A DNA stretch of 64,000 nt from JACKBK01 sp963707275 (GTDB lineage: Bacteria > Chloroflexota > Anaerolineae > JAAEKA01). The notes beneath the pieces were generated by a model, which worked only from the letters and a program-made list of their open reading frames with translations, did no database searches and was not told the DNA's origin. The stretch spans positions 186,001 through 250,000 of the forward strand of contig CAVPPH010000001.1 of assembly GCA_963707275.1 (NCBI GenBank). Reading direction: 5' to 3'. Position numbers and translations under genes: made by a program. The stretch's first letter is position 1; each line of letters begins with the position of its first letter. Of the stretch, positions 28,649-39,629 are shown in pieces.

Positions 28649-29130
28649 AGCTTCGACGATTCCTCGTTGCACTTGAGCTTCTGAATGCCCCGAAGCCCGG
28701 ATTTGAGCTTACAGGCGTCCCCGGTTGTTTCGTTTCCGGGGCGGGGCGGAAGTTTCGTCTGACAGACCTCCTGTTCCTTCTGCGGTGGCGCTGCGACCTG
28801 TTTCGCAAGGGGCCACAATCGGATTATTGTTGCCGGAGTCGTTGAGAATGCCTCAGATTAAAATGTCATGAATACTGGCGCTAATCTGACGTATCCTATT
28901 GCCAATCGACAACATATGCGTTATTATTAGTACAAATCTCGCAACGAGCGCGTTGATCAGATCAAGCCAATATGTATTCACTGGACATAATATAACACAA
29001 CTTGACGAATAAATCAAGCCTATGTAAAGTAGCCATGGGTTGAGCCTGTCAAACGCCATGTTACGTGGGTCGCGCCGCGGATTGGCAACTGGCCGGTTTT
29101 GATCCTTGCAAGTGCTTCAGGGAGGAGCAC
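28649..29130. other. AT-rich divergent intergenic region
   Basis: About 480 bp separates the Reg_prop-AAA gene from the LysM gene. 28719-28741 holds a CCCCGG/CCGGGG hairpin in the leader of the minus-strand gene. 28850-29040 is distinctly AT-rich and carries the LysM promoter. No gene is supported. Confidence 0.6.
29002..29030 (+). promoter_or_regulatory. promoter of the LysM gene
   Basis: TTGACG (29002-29007), a 17-base spacer and TAAAGT (29025-29030) lie about 100 bases upstream of ATG 29131. Confidence 0.55.
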
Positions 29131-29971
29131 ATGATGCGCAAGTCACGATTCACCGTTGCTCTCGTCATTGCCTTCGTGCTTGCCGTGGTCGTCGCACCGG
29201 ACAGCGGCATTGCATCTACGCTCAAACAAGGTTCCACTTCATACGTCGTTCGCAGCGGGGATAACCTCTCCAGTATTGCGCGTCGTTACGGCTCTACAGT
29301 GAGCGCCATCGTGCAGGCCAATGGATTGGCCGACACAGTGATTCGACCAGGACAGACACTGGTCATTCCTGTGGCATCTGGATCTACTGGTCCGGCGCCG
29401 AGCGCTTCCAGGAGTTTCAGCGGTAGCACGGCAACCGGGGGCACACACATTGTACGCAGCGGCGAGTCGCTCTGGTCGATCGCCAGCCGGTATGGTGTAT
29501 CGGTCAGAGGGCTGAAAGCGGCCAACGGTCTTGCTGGCGACGTGATTCTGCCCGGCCAGAACTCTGTCAATTCCTGCGTCTTCCAGTGCCGTCGCTGCTT
29601 CCAGCGGCGCTACCGACGCCCAGCAAGGTCTCTCAAGCGCGTCAAGCTGCGGCGGCAACTATACGGTCAAGCCGGGCGACACCTTGTCTTCAATTGCGCT
29701 GCGCTGCGGTACGTCCGTCAGTCGTCTCAGGGAGCTCAACGGTATTTCTGGCTCGTCAATTTACCGCGGACAGACCCTCCAGATTCCGTCTGCATATTCC
29801 TCGAGCACACCAGTTTTCCCCGGTCGATCTGCCGCTCCCTCCCAGCCAGCAACGGACGCGTCTTCCCGTCCAACCTCTTCTGTACCAGCCAGCCAACCGC
29901 TGTTGGAGATGACGTCCCCGACCCCGGTTCCTCCTTTCCCACCGCTTTCCTATCCGATTCCAGGTTCATAA
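29131..29971 (+). CDS. secreted protein with three LysM domains (one frameshift)
   Basis: GGAGGAG at 29121 precedes ATG 29131. A signal peptide (FTVALVIAFVLAVVVAPDSG) is followed by LysM1 (YVVRSGDNLSSIARRYG), LysM2 (HIVRSGESLWSIASRYG) and, after a frame change, LysM3 (YTVKPGDTLSSIALRCG). One extra A near 29560 turns the LysM2 ending GQTLSIP into GQNSVNS; the correct frame then runs to TAA at 29969-29971 through a Ser/Pro-rich tail. LysM binds the GlcNAc-containing backbone of peptidoglycan. There is no catalytic domain, so this is a cell-wall-binding protein. LysM3 has two Cys around it that could form a disulfide. Confidence 0.85.
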
Positions 29972-29976
29972 ACAAA

Positions 29977-30005
29977 CGTGCCGGCGTCTCTGTGGCGCCG
30001 GCACG
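29977..30005. terminator. bidirectional hairpin between convergent genes
   Basis: CGTGCCGGCG (29977-29986) and CGCCGGCACG (29996-30005) form a 10-bp stem between the LysM stop and the stop at 30032. Confidence 0.6.
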
Positions 30006-30031
30006 TCGAACTCCAGATTCATCCGAATCTG

Positions 30032-32791
30032 TTAGTTTGCTGCGCGCTCGAACCGAACCCATTCCACCTGCGCAGCCGTGGCCGGTTCTCGCCAGCCTGC
30101 GCCGATTCCGACGCTGGCGCCTTGCAGACCGTCCACTTCCTCCGCCACAACAGGCAGCCCTGCTGTGGCGATAGCTGCCTGTGCCCAGCGAAACCGGCCC
30201 TGCATGTTGGTCAGGCCGAGTCCGCTCAACGCCTGCGCCGCGTCTGCGCTAAGCTGATCGCTGGCCGTGTCCTTGATGGCGACCGCTATCAGTTGGCCTG
30301 GACTGGCTTGCTGCACGAAGCGAACCAGCGCGTCGGAGGCAGACGGATCGCTGTGGGTGTCGAAGCTGTCCACTGCAACGACATCGCCAGTAGCACTGTC
30401 GATGATTGCCAGATTGTAGCCGCGCTGATTGGGGGAGATGTCGCGGCCGTTCAGCCAGATATGCGCGTAGTTACCCGCTTCCAGTCCGGCGCTTTCGACC
30501 AGCAGGTTGACCGCAGTTCCCTCATTTTCAGTCAAGCTATCTATCGGATACGTCCGGTCGAATCTCAATTCGACCTCGTTGATCCCCGCGTTCAGCGCTT
30601 CCCGCGGCAAGCTGAACTGCAGTTCGCTCCACTCGCTTGGCAACGGCTGTGCTTCTGTCTCGACACCATTGACAACCAGCCGCAACGTTTGGTCCGGGCC
30701 AGCGGCCGCGGCTCTGATGATGGCCGTGTACGATCCTGGTTCGACCGGTGCGGTGAACAGTACCGTGTCGCGGCGATGCGCCCACAAACTCGATGTGGCG
30801 GCTTGGTTTTCGGCGACGCCGCTCCACCCTTCGCCGCGGGACAGCGAATCCGTGGCTGGTGTGATTAGCAGGTCACTGGCCGGCGGTTCACTTGTCACGC
30901 GGTACAGGGCGTGCTCACCTTCCTCAGCGACCAGCGTCACCGGCAGGAACTGCTCGACGAACTGCGTGAACTCAGACGGCGCATGATCGCGGTGGACGAC
31001 TACAAAGCGGACATTCAAAGCCTGCAATACATGCGTTGCGTCAGCGGCGGCCCTTCCCAGCAGCGAGTCGTCTCCCAGCGTTTGGTCCTCTGATCGTAGC
31101 GCAGCCAATTCGCTGGCCATTTGTGCTTCAATGTGGGGATGCGCGTCGTCGGTGTTGGCCAGAACCGTGAGCGGACCGATCAGCGGAGCGTCGAGGAAAT
31201 AGCGAAACTTGAACTCAGGGTTGCGCGAGGTGTTGCCGCCCAGGATCGGCTTGCCATGCCGGGTTTGCCACCACTGCTCCGACATGATGACGAGGTCCTG
31301 CTTGCCGAAGACGCTGAAGCCGTTGCGCCAGCCTGCGGGCAGGTCGAGGACGGCGAAGTCGCCCGGTTCGTCCGCGATCACGTCATAGATGGCCGGCGTC
31401 TGCATGTCGGCCATCGGCAGCGGCGCTGAGAGGTTCTCGAAGAGCAGGATCGCCGCCAGCGCAGCGGTCCCGATCAGCGCGACGCGGCGTGCAGTCTGGC
31501 CGGCGCGTTGCCTCGTTGCCAGCTTGCTCAGCAGCCAGTAGCTGCCCAGCGCCACCAGTGGCGCAACTGAGACCAGCAGCATCACGCTGAAGCGGCTGGG
31601 GTAGCGATTGCCCTTCAGGAAGGGCAGGTTTTGCAGCAGGCGAAACGGCCCCGGAATGCCCGTGTCCTGTCCCATCCAGCGCACCGACGGTCCCAGCGCC
31701 AGCAGAAAGAACAGCGTGGCCGCGGCGACCCAGAACCACGTGTCGCGCCGCCGGCGCTGCGTCCAGACGCCGGCAATCGCCAGGCCAGACCAAGGATCCC
31801 CAGCGTCAGGTGCTGGCCCTTGTTGACCTGCCATTGGCTGCCGTCGGCCTGCAAGGCGGAGTCGTCAGACGCAGCGACGACAATGCTGCCCAGCAGCGGA
31901 TGCAGTTGTGTCGGCAAGGCGTAGCCGGCCAGGTCGGCCGAGAAGACGTCGGCGAAGCCCTCACCTTCGACCAGGAAATCGCCCTCGGCCCGCATGTCGG
32001 GCAGCATGTTGGCCAGCATATGGCGTCAGGCCAACGAGGAACACGACCGCAATCACCGCCAGGTTGCGCAGCAGCAGCAACCCGTCTTGCATCCGTTGCT
32101 GCGCGGCCTTCTGGCTGGCGGGCCAGACAGTTGCACCAGCCGCCAGACCGCAACTAGCGCGATGAAGATGCCCAGAAACGCGGCGTAGGTCAGCTCCGCG
32201 TAGGCTTGCAGCAGGATGAACAGCGCGGCCAGCAGCGGCTCACGCAGCGCGCGCGCCGGGCCGCACGCTGCGCAACGTGTACAGGACCGCAAAGGGAATC
32301 CACTGCGAGCTGGCGATGTTGAACTGGCCCAGCGAGGCGTAGAACAGCTTGCTCGAGGAAAAGGCATAGAGCAGGCCGCCCAGAAACGCCGGCGCCTTCC
32401 ACGACCAGCCGCATCCTGCTGCTTCGTGGCGTCGCCTACCGACCGCAGCACCTCCAGACAGAGCAGATAGGCGCCGTAGCCGCTGAGGACGAAGGAACTG
32501 AGCAGCACCAGATTGGATGCGACGATGACGCTGAAGCGCAGTCTGTAGCGGGATTGAGAGCAGGCCGTTCAAGACCGTCAGCGTGTAGAAGGCCAGGTTG
32601 ATGCCGATGGGGTAGAACATCCACTCGCTGTCGAAGGGGTTGATCTGGCGGTCGATGAGGCTGAATTTGAGCCACCACAGGTTCCAGGCCAGCGCCGGGT
32701 CGTCGATGCCGTCCCCGGGGACGTGGGTTGTCAGGCGCAGCACCAGCGGCAGCGTCAGCAGCAGGCTGAGGAGGGTGTAGATCGCCAGCAC
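30032..32791 (-). CDS. polytopic membrane protein with C-terminal ILEI-like domain (many frameshifts)
   Basis: About 920 aa from GTG 32791, recoverable from at least four overlapping frames (32240-32791, 32053-32508, 31615-32019, 30032-31834). The N-terminal half has many membrane segments and a loop with HVPGDGIDDPALAWNLWW and WMFYPIGINLAFYTL, a GT-C-like arrangement seen in large Chloroflexota membrane proteins. The extracytoplasmic C-terminal half contains a beta-sandwich (YTAIIRAAAAGPDQTLRLVV) and, at residues about 795-890, an ILEI/FAM3-like domain (RGYNLAIIDSATGDVVAVDS, FVQQASPGQLIAVAIKD). Function is probably in surface-glycan or lipid-linked sugar handling; not certain. The breaks are too many to be biological in an otherwise well-conserved protein. 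Confidence 0.7.
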
Positions 32792-32885
32792 TAGTCAGGT
32801 GGCGGCGGAAGGGTCATTGGCGGGGCGGGCATGGTGGTTTTATACCACCGCTACCGGCTTTTGACAAAGGCTTTAGGCGCGCAGA

Positions 32886-32917
32886 GGTGACAGGCATTTC
32901 CGAAAGTGCCTGTCACC
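32886..32917. repeat. intergenic hairpin repeat
   Basis: GGTGACAGGCA (32886-32896) and TGCCTGTCACC (32907-32917) form a stem with loop TTTCCGAAAG, in the gap between divergent genes. Confidence 0.6.
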
Positions 32918-33013
32918 AGGGAAGTCACCGGGGAAGCGAGCGAGGCTTTACGTTTTTCGGTTCATCCGGTAAAATTGTAGCAACCTGCTCGTTCACGGAA
33001 AGACCGCAAATCG

Positions 33014-34560
33014 TTGAGTCTCTCTCCTCCCTACCAGGCAGCCCTGGATATCATCTACAACTACGTGGACTACGAGCGCGGCGCAGCGTGGCCTACACTG
33101 AAGCAGCATGGGATCTTGACCGGACGCGCCGGCGTGCTGGCAGCGCTGGACAATCCGCACCGCAGCTACCACATCGTCCACGTGGCCGGCAGCAAGGGCA
33201 AGGGATCGACCGCGGCCGGCATCGAATCGATCCTGCGCGCCGGCGGGCTGCGCACCGGCTTCTTCACGTCGCCACACCTGCACACCTTCCGCGAGCGAAT
33301 CCGCGTCGGCGGCGAGCTGATTGGGCGTGACGAGGTAGTGGCGCTTCTGGAGCAGTGCATGCCGGCCATCGAAGCCGTTCCCGGGATCACTACCTTTGAG
33401 ATCATGACGGTGCTGGCGCTGATGCATTTCGCGGCGCGCCAGGTTCAGTGGGCGGTTCTGGAGGTTGGACTGGGCGGCCGCCTGGACAGCACCAACGTCG
33501 TAACCCCCGACGTAGCGTCATCACCCGCATCAGTCTGGAGCACACGGCGCTGCTGGGCAATACGTTGGACGCAATCGCGCGCGAGAAGGCCGGAATCATC
33601 AAGCCAGGTGTGCCGGTCATCGTCGCGCCGCAGGCTGCTGAAGCGTTGGCAGCTATCACCGAGATTGCCGTCGAGCGCGGCGCGCCGCTGATATTGGTGG
33701 GGTGTGACTGGACCTGGGAATCGTCGTCAACAAGCCTGGCGGGCCAGGACTTCTCGGTGCGGCACTATCCCGGCGCGGCGGCGCGGGCTGGAAGCAACGG
33801 CGCTTCGGGCGGGCATTCGTTGCCGGTAGATTTCAGTAACCTCACGACGCCGCTCCTTGGCGCGCATCAACTGGCGAACCAGACCACGGCCGTCGCGGCG
33901 TGCGCTGAGTTGGCCAGCCAGGGCGTCGCCATCAATGAATCGACGATCCGCCGCGGACTGGCTGCTGTCCGCTGGCCGGCCCGGCTGGAAGTGCTCCAGG
34001 TTGGCGACTCTGGTGACGCCGCTGTCGTCGTCAACTCTGCACACACTGTCGAGTCGGCACATCTGCTGTGCGACGCGTTGGCTGAATTCTTCCCGGGCCG
34101 GCGGCTCCAGATGATTCTTGGCGTATCCAACGACAAGGATGCCCACGCGTTGCTGGCTGCATTTGCCGCGCGTGGCGTGGGACTGCACCTGACCAGATCG
34201 CGCCACCCGCGTGCTCTGGATCCGCACGAACTGGCCAGCCTGGCTGCCGGCTTGATGGACGAGGAAGCGGTGACGATCTACCAGTCCGTGCGGTCGGCGC
34301 TGGCCGGCGCGCTGCGCGATGCTCACAGCGGGACCGTCGTATGCGTCACCGGGTCGTTGTTCGTGGCTGCTGAGGGGCGCGAAGCGTGGCTTGATCTGTA
34401 TCCCGACGCATTCCCCGCTGACGACTGGGTACACGAAGCCGAGCCGATGGCGCCGGAATGGCAGGTGAGCCAGGTTTTAGGCCCGGTGGCGCAGCAGACC
34501 CTTCGGGTTTCCCAGGCACCGGCAAACCCGAAGGGTCTCGAAGCAGGACGCGCCTCATGA
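33014..34560 (+). CDS. folC: folylpolyglutamate synthase / dihydrofolate synthase (one frameshift)
   Basis: FolC adds glutamate to (dihydro)folates using ATP. The N-terminal frame, starting at TTG 33014, has the P-loop VAGSKGKGSTAAG, SPHLHTFRERI and the VGLGGRLDSTN motif. A single base is lost near 33515 (TPDV then SVITRISLEHTALLG in the other frame). The second frame has IAREKAGIIKPGVPV, the ligase hinge and the C-terminal domain with VVNSAHTVESA, where most FolC have DGAHNP. The last about 20 residues (LRVSQAPANPKGLEAG) are encoded by a 15-bp palindrome (34496-34538), an unusual repeat-derived tail. The stop overlaps the lon ATG (ATGA). Confidence 0.88.
34496..34538. repeat. palindrome inside the 3' end of folC
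   Basis: AGACCCTTCGGGTTT (34496-34510) and its exact complement (34524-34538) flank a 13-base loop. The element is in frame and just ahead of the folC stop and lon start. Confidence 0.75.
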
Positions 34561-37060
34561 CCAGCACATCCACCGGCGCTCACGGCGGAGTCGCCTGGAT
34601 CGACACGCTGGCGCGCGTGGTAGACGTGTCGTCCGACGTGGCGCGCGATGGCAGCGAGGCCCCGGCGCTCTACCCGGTGCTGCAACTGCGCTCCGATCTG
34701 GTGTTCCCGCGCATGGTGACGCCGCTGCTGGTGGGCCGGGAGGAATCGCTGATCGCCGTCGAGGTTGCGATGGAGCAGGATCAGGTGTTGGTCGCCCTCG
34801 GACAGCGCGATCCGACCGACGACGAGCCGTCGGTAGAGGATTTCTACACGGTCGGCACCGAGGTCAAGATATTGCGCCAGTTGCGGATGCCTGACGGGTC
34901 GACCAGCATCCTCGTGCAGGGTCGGAACGGGTCACATCCTGCAGGTGGTCGAGGAAGGCCCCTTCCTCAGCGCGGTGGTGCGAGACGTCTGCGGAATCCA
35001 TGCCGAGACTCGGCTCAGCCGCCGGTGCGAGCCGCTGATGCGAGCGGCGCTCAGATGTTCGAACGCTGTGTTGCGCTCAGCCCGGCGCTGGGCGACGAGG
35101 CCTATGTGGCCGCGTTGAACGCCAACGATCCGGGCTGGCTGGCCGATCTGATCGCCGTCGACGCTCAATGCCGATCTTGGCGATCAAGCAGGAGATCCTC
35201 GAAACCGTTGGACCCGCTGGAGCGCTTGCAGCGGGTGACCGTGCTGCTGGGCCGGAGACTGGATTTGCTGGAGCTGGAAGGCCGTATCCAGTCGCGGGTC
35301 CAGGAGGAGCTTGACAAGTCGCAGCGCGAATATTTCCTGCGCGAGCAACTGCGGGCCATCCAGCAGCGAGCTGGGCGAAACCGACGAGCAGAACACGCGA
35401 GGTGGCTGACCTGCGCCACAGGCTGCAAGTCGCCAACCTGCCGCCGGCGGCGCGCGCCAAGGCCGAGGACGAGCTGCGCCGGCTGGCGGCCATGCCGCCC
35501 TTCGCGCCTGAGATCAGCATGGTGCGCACCTACCTCGACTGGCTGATCGACCTGCCGTGGCGCCGCCGCCACCGAGGACAATATGGATCTGCGGCACGCG
35601 GCGCAGGTACTGGCGGTGAACCACTACGGCCTGCCGGAGGCCAAGGATCGCATTCTGGAGCACATGGCGGTGCGCAAGCTGGCGCGCGACAAGATGCGCA
35701 CGCCGATCCTCTGTCTGGTCGGGCCGCCGGGAACGGGCAAGACTTCCATGGGCCGCTCGGTGGCGCAGGCACTGGGACGCAAGTTTGTGCGCGTCAGCAT
35801 CGGCGGCGTGCGCGACGAGGCGGAGATCCGCGGCCACCGGCGCACCTACGTCGGATCCATGCCGGGTCGCATCATCCAGGCCATGCGCACCGCGGGGACG
35901 ATCAACCCGGTGGTGATGCTGGACGAGGTGGACAAGCTGGGGCAGGACGTGCGCGGCGATCCCTCGGCCGCGCTGCTGGAGGTGCTGGACCCTGAGCAGA
36001 ACCACGAGTTCTTCGACCACTATCTGGATGTGGCTTACGATCTGAGCCAGGTGCTGTTCATCACGACGGCCAATCTGCTGGACTACATTCCCGGCCCGCT
36101 GGTCGATCGCATGGAGGTCATTCGCTTCCCTGGCTACCTGGAGGAGGAGAAGCTGGAGATCGCCCGCCAGTTCCTGGTGCCGCGCCAGCTTGAGCAGACC
36201 GGGCTGACGAACCACCGCCTCACTTTCCCTGACGAGACGCTGAAGACGATCATCCGCGAGTACACGTACGAGGCCGGGCTGCGCCACTTGGAGCGCCAAC
36301 TGGCCAAGATCTGTCGCAAGGTGGCGCGGCGGGTGGCAGAGGGCCGCGAGGCGCCGCACCGCATCACGCGTGCCAGCCTGCTGAAGTACCTTGGACCGCC
36401 TGACTACGAGTTTGGCGTGCAGGTGGGTGGCGACAGCATCGGCGTCGCAACCGGTCTCGCCTGGACTGAGGCGGGCGGCGATCTGGTACACGTCGAGGTG
36501 ACGCTGATGGTCGGCAAGGGCAACCTGCTGCTGACCGGCCAACTGGGCGAGATTATGCAGGAGTTGGGCCAGGCCGCACTGAGCTTTGCCCGCTCGCACG
36601 CCGTGGAACTGGGCATCGACCCTGAGGAGTTTCGACGATCTCGATATCCACATCCACCTGCCGGAGGGCGCGATTCCCAAGGACGGTCCCAGCGCGGGGA
36701 TCACCATGGCGACGGCGCTGGTCTCGGCGCTGACCGGGCGGGCCGTCCGCCGCGACGTCGCCATGACCGGCGAGATCACCCTGCGCGGCCGCGTGCTGGC
36801 GGTGGGTGGCCTCAAGGAAAAGATCATTGCCGCGCATCGAGCCGGAATCAAGATCGTACTCTTCCCGAAGAAGAACGAGAAGGGGCTGGTGGAACTGCCG
36901 GCGCGGCGCACGGCGCGGTCTGGAACTGGTACCGGTCGAGGATATGAACGACGTGTTGGCGCGGGTACTGCTGCCTGCCAGCCAGGAGGAGGACGCACCG
37001 CGCGCGCGCCGCCGTCGGTCACGGTCAGCGGATGAGACTGCTGGCGAGGAGGACTCATGA
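34557..37060 (+). CDS. lon: ATP-dependent protease Lon (at least six frameshifts)
   Basis: Lon degrades misfolded and regulatory proteins. All parts of a full-length LonA (about 834 aa) are present in order across several frames: the LAN N-domain (LYPVLQLRSDLVFPRMVTPL, ERCVALSPALGDEAYV, KSQREYFLREQLRAIQ), Walker A GPPGTGKTSMG (near 35725), Walker B VVMLDEVDK, sensor ITTANLLDYIPGPL, and the protease domain with catalytic Ser in PKDGPSAGITMATAL (36680) and Lys in GGLKEKIIAAHR. Breaks lie near 34925, 35010-35060, 35165, 35370, 35570, 36630 and 36915. The C-terminus is basic and then acidic. A lon gene this decayed yet this conserved argues for sequence error. It is coupled to folC and to the following lipoprotein gene by ATGA overlaps. 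Confidence 0.9.
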
Positions 37061-38188
37061 CAGCGACCACTGGACACCGCGGGTGGCAAACAGTGACTGG
37101 CCGCTTGCCCGATCGACGGACAACGCTGTGCGGCCGCTTTGTTGCAATTGCTACATTGATGCTGGCTGCCGTGCTGCTTTCGTCGTGCGGCATCTTCCAG
37201 TCCAACACCTCCTCGTCGACCGATATCCTGCAGCAGAACGTGCCAGGCGACTGGACGCTCATGACCGATCCGGCGTTGGTCAACGGGTTTCAGGATATCA
37301 GCATTGACGGCGACGCTGATACCGAATACCTTCTGTTCTATCGCTACGATGCTGCGCCGGATACAGACAGCGGACCTATCGGCGGGATCATCTACGATGG
37401 CCAGCAGGACACATCCATCTACGATCCTGACACATCCATCCCAATCCCACTCCAACCGCTGGCCTTTTTCGTGCCCTATCGTCTGCTGCCGGACTGGACG
37501 ACGGGTAAGGGGCAGGGCTATCTTGGCGATTTGAGCATCACATGGGAGACGACACCGGCCAGCGAAACAGACGTTGATTTCGCACCGGAGCTGGTTATCA
37601 TTGGCTCCAATGCCAGCGGCCAGAACCGCCTGTCGCTCTTTCGCTGGCTTGGCGTCACTGGTGGCTATGGCGTTTCCTATTTCCAGGGCAGCTACTCTGT
37701 GACCATGCCGGACTGGACGCCCAGCACCAGCCAGCGCATTGACAAGGTTATCACCCTCGACGCGTTCACCGATCGCAGCAAGCTGTGCAAACGGACGGAG
37801 TGGACGCGGCAGGGCAGTTCCGCACAGTTTACCCCAACTCCGCAGACCGTCGTCTTTTGCCTGGGCGCAATTCCGGAGCAGCCGACCTATCCCGAGGCCG
37901 TCGTGCTGGCTTGGCTGATGACGGGCGACGCGAAGTACGCTACCTCACAGGAAGCTCAGGATCAGCTCAGACTGGCCGTTCCGGGCAATCCGCAACAGAT
38001 CGTGTCCCTGATATACCCCGGCGCGGCAGATATCTCCGGTACAGGCAACGAGACGCGGTCACAGATGGTCGTCGAGTTCGACCTTCGTTTTGGATGGCGT
38101 TCAACAGACGGTCCGCTGGCGCCTGCTGGAACAGATGGCTACCGGCGCGAACGGAACCACGCGTTGGCGCATCGATTCTGTGGAGTGA
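37057..38188 (+). CDS. lipoprotein of unknown function
   Basis: ATG 37057 overlaps the lon stop and follows GAGGAGG. A type II signal peptide is clear: hydrophobic IATLMLAAVLLSSC with the lipobox LSSC at about residue 46-49. The mature part (about 330 aa) is acidic and beta-rich with no motif I know; DTEYLLFYRYDA and LVIIGSNASGQNRLSLFRW suggest a propeller-like or sandwich fold. The open frame runs to 38229, but near 38090 another frame continues as VLDGVQQTVRWRLLEQMAT to a TGA at 38186-38188, which fits better and leaves a gap before the next ribosome-binding site. I therefore end it at 38188 with a probable one-base error. Confidence 0.65.
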
Positions 38189-38216
38189 CCTCCTCCTACC
38201 TTTCACGTGAGCACTC

Positions 38217-39629
38217 ATGGATTTCCTGACTTCCTCAACCTATCGAACTACGCCTGACCAGGTGGCAGGCTGGCTGGCCAGCGGCCAAAGCGACTCGTTG
38301 GCATTCCTGCCCGACAGCGCCAGCCCGCGCAAAATGGCTGAGACGTTGGTTGCTCTGGCCAACACGCACGGCGGTGCGTTGTTGCTGGGCGTTGGAGCGG
38401 GTGGGCAGCCTGGCGGCTTGCTGTCTGCGCAGGCGACCGAAAACCAGGCCGTCGCTGCGGCGCTGATGGCTGAGCCGCCGCTTGTTCTCCCGCTGCCTGA
38501 GGTGATCCAGATTGACGGCAAGGATGTCTGTGTGGTTCACGTTCCGGCAGGTCTTTCGCAGGTCTACAGCGTCAAGGGCCAATACTGGATGCGTGTCGAG
38601 CGCGAGAACCGCAGCATGAGCACTGCCGAACTGCGCATGCTGCTGGTTGCACGCGGCGAAGCACACTTCGAGTCCAGCGTCGTACCAGGGGGGCAGCGCG
38701 CCGATCTTGACGACACGCTGGTGGTCGCCTATCTGGAGCGGCTGACCGGGCTGACGGCCACGTCGGTGTCGGCGGCACTGTTGACGCGTGGCTGTGTCAA
38801 GGCGACTGCACAGGGCGAGTTCGCGCCCACTTACGCGGGGATGCTGCTCTTCGGACGCGCGCCGCAGCAGTTCCTTCCGACGGCCGAGATCGTCGCGGTG
38901 CGCTACGCCGGGCCGACCATGGGTGACGAGTTCGTGCGTGAGGACATCCACGGCACGCTGGCCGAACAGATCAGACGTGCCGAAACCTTCATCGCGACCA
39001 ACATGCGCCGGGGGATGCGCATCCGAGGCTTCGCGCGCGAGGAGGTAGCCGAATATCCGCTGGCCGTCGCGCGTGAGGCGGTGGTCAACGCGGTAGCGCA
39101 CCGCGACTACAGCGTGCGCGGCGACGGCATCAGGCTGTTGATGTTCAGCGACCGCATGGAGATCTACAGCCCGGGCCGGCTGCCCGGGCACGTCACGCTG
39201 GAAAATCTGGTCAGCGAACGGTTCAGTCGCAATGAGGTGATCGTGCAGGTGCTCAGCGACCTGGGTTTCATCGAGCGGCTGGGCTACGGCATCGACCGGA
39301 TGATCGCCGCCATGCAGGAGGCTGACCTGCCCGCGCCGCGTTTCGAGGAGACGGCGGCCGGTTTTCGCGTAACCATGTTCGGCCACGGCGCGAATCTTGT
39401 TAGCGCTTCGGCTGAGACACAGCGCTGGGGCAACCTGCTGCTGAACCCGCGCCAGGAGCAGGCGCTGGCTTTCCTGACACAGAACGGGCGGATCACCAAC
39501 CGCGACATCCAGCAACTCAGCCCTGATGTCAGCCCGGAGACGATCCGCCGGGACCTGTCGGACCTCGTAGACCAGGGACTTCTCATCAAAATCGGGGAAA
39601 AGCGCGCTACCTATTACATCCTGCGGTGA
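38217..39629 (+). CDS. Schlafen/AlbA_2-type putative regulator with HATPase-like and winged-helix domains
   Basis: The intact 470-residue protein has an N-terminal AlbA_2 (Schlafen AAA_4) domain: ESLAF-like start, LVALANTHGGALLLGV and VHVPAGLSQVYSVKGQYWMRV. The middle has the HATPase_c_4 pattern AREAVVNAVAHRDYSVRGDGI, DRMEIYSPGRLPG and FIERLGYGIDRMI. The last 60 residues form a DeoR-like winged helix (QEQALAFLTQNGRITNRDI, SPETIRRDLSDLVDQGLL). Such proteins are annotated as ATP-binding or divergent-AAA transcriptional regulators; some Schlafen-like members act in phage defence. It starts at ATG 38217, 28 bp after the lipoprotein stop, and lies 389 bp before the NACHT gene on the same strand. 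Confidence 0.85.
   Translation: MDFLTSSTYRTTPDQVAGWLASGQSDSLAFLPDSASPRKMAETLVALANTHGGALLLGVGAGGQPGGLLSAQATENQAVAAALMAEPPLVLPLPEVIQIDGKDVCVVHVPAGLSQVYSVKGQYWMRVERENRSMSTAELRMLLVARGEAHFESSVVPGGQRADLDDTLVVAYLERLTGLTATSVSAALLTRGCVKATAQGEFAPTYAGMLLFGRAPQQFLPTAEIVAVRYAGPTMGDEFVREDIHGTLAEQIRRAETFIATNMRRGMRIRGFAREEVAEYPLAVAREAVVNAVAHRDYSVRGDGIRLLMFSDRMEIYSPGRLPGHVTLENLVSERFSRNEVIVQVLSDLGFIERLGYGIDRMIAAMQEADLPAPRFEETAAGFRVTMFGHGANLVSASAETQRWGNLLLNPRQEQALAFLTQNGRITNRDIQQLSPDVSPETIRRDLSDLVDQGLLIKIGEKRATYYILR

Noticed and set aside
28690..28800. Cyclic-di-GMP (GEMM) riboswitch upstream of the Reg_prop-AAA gene
   Set aside because: Hairpin and GGGGACGC pieces resemble parts of the motif, but the conserved GACGCAAAGC core and tetraloop-receptor layout are absent.
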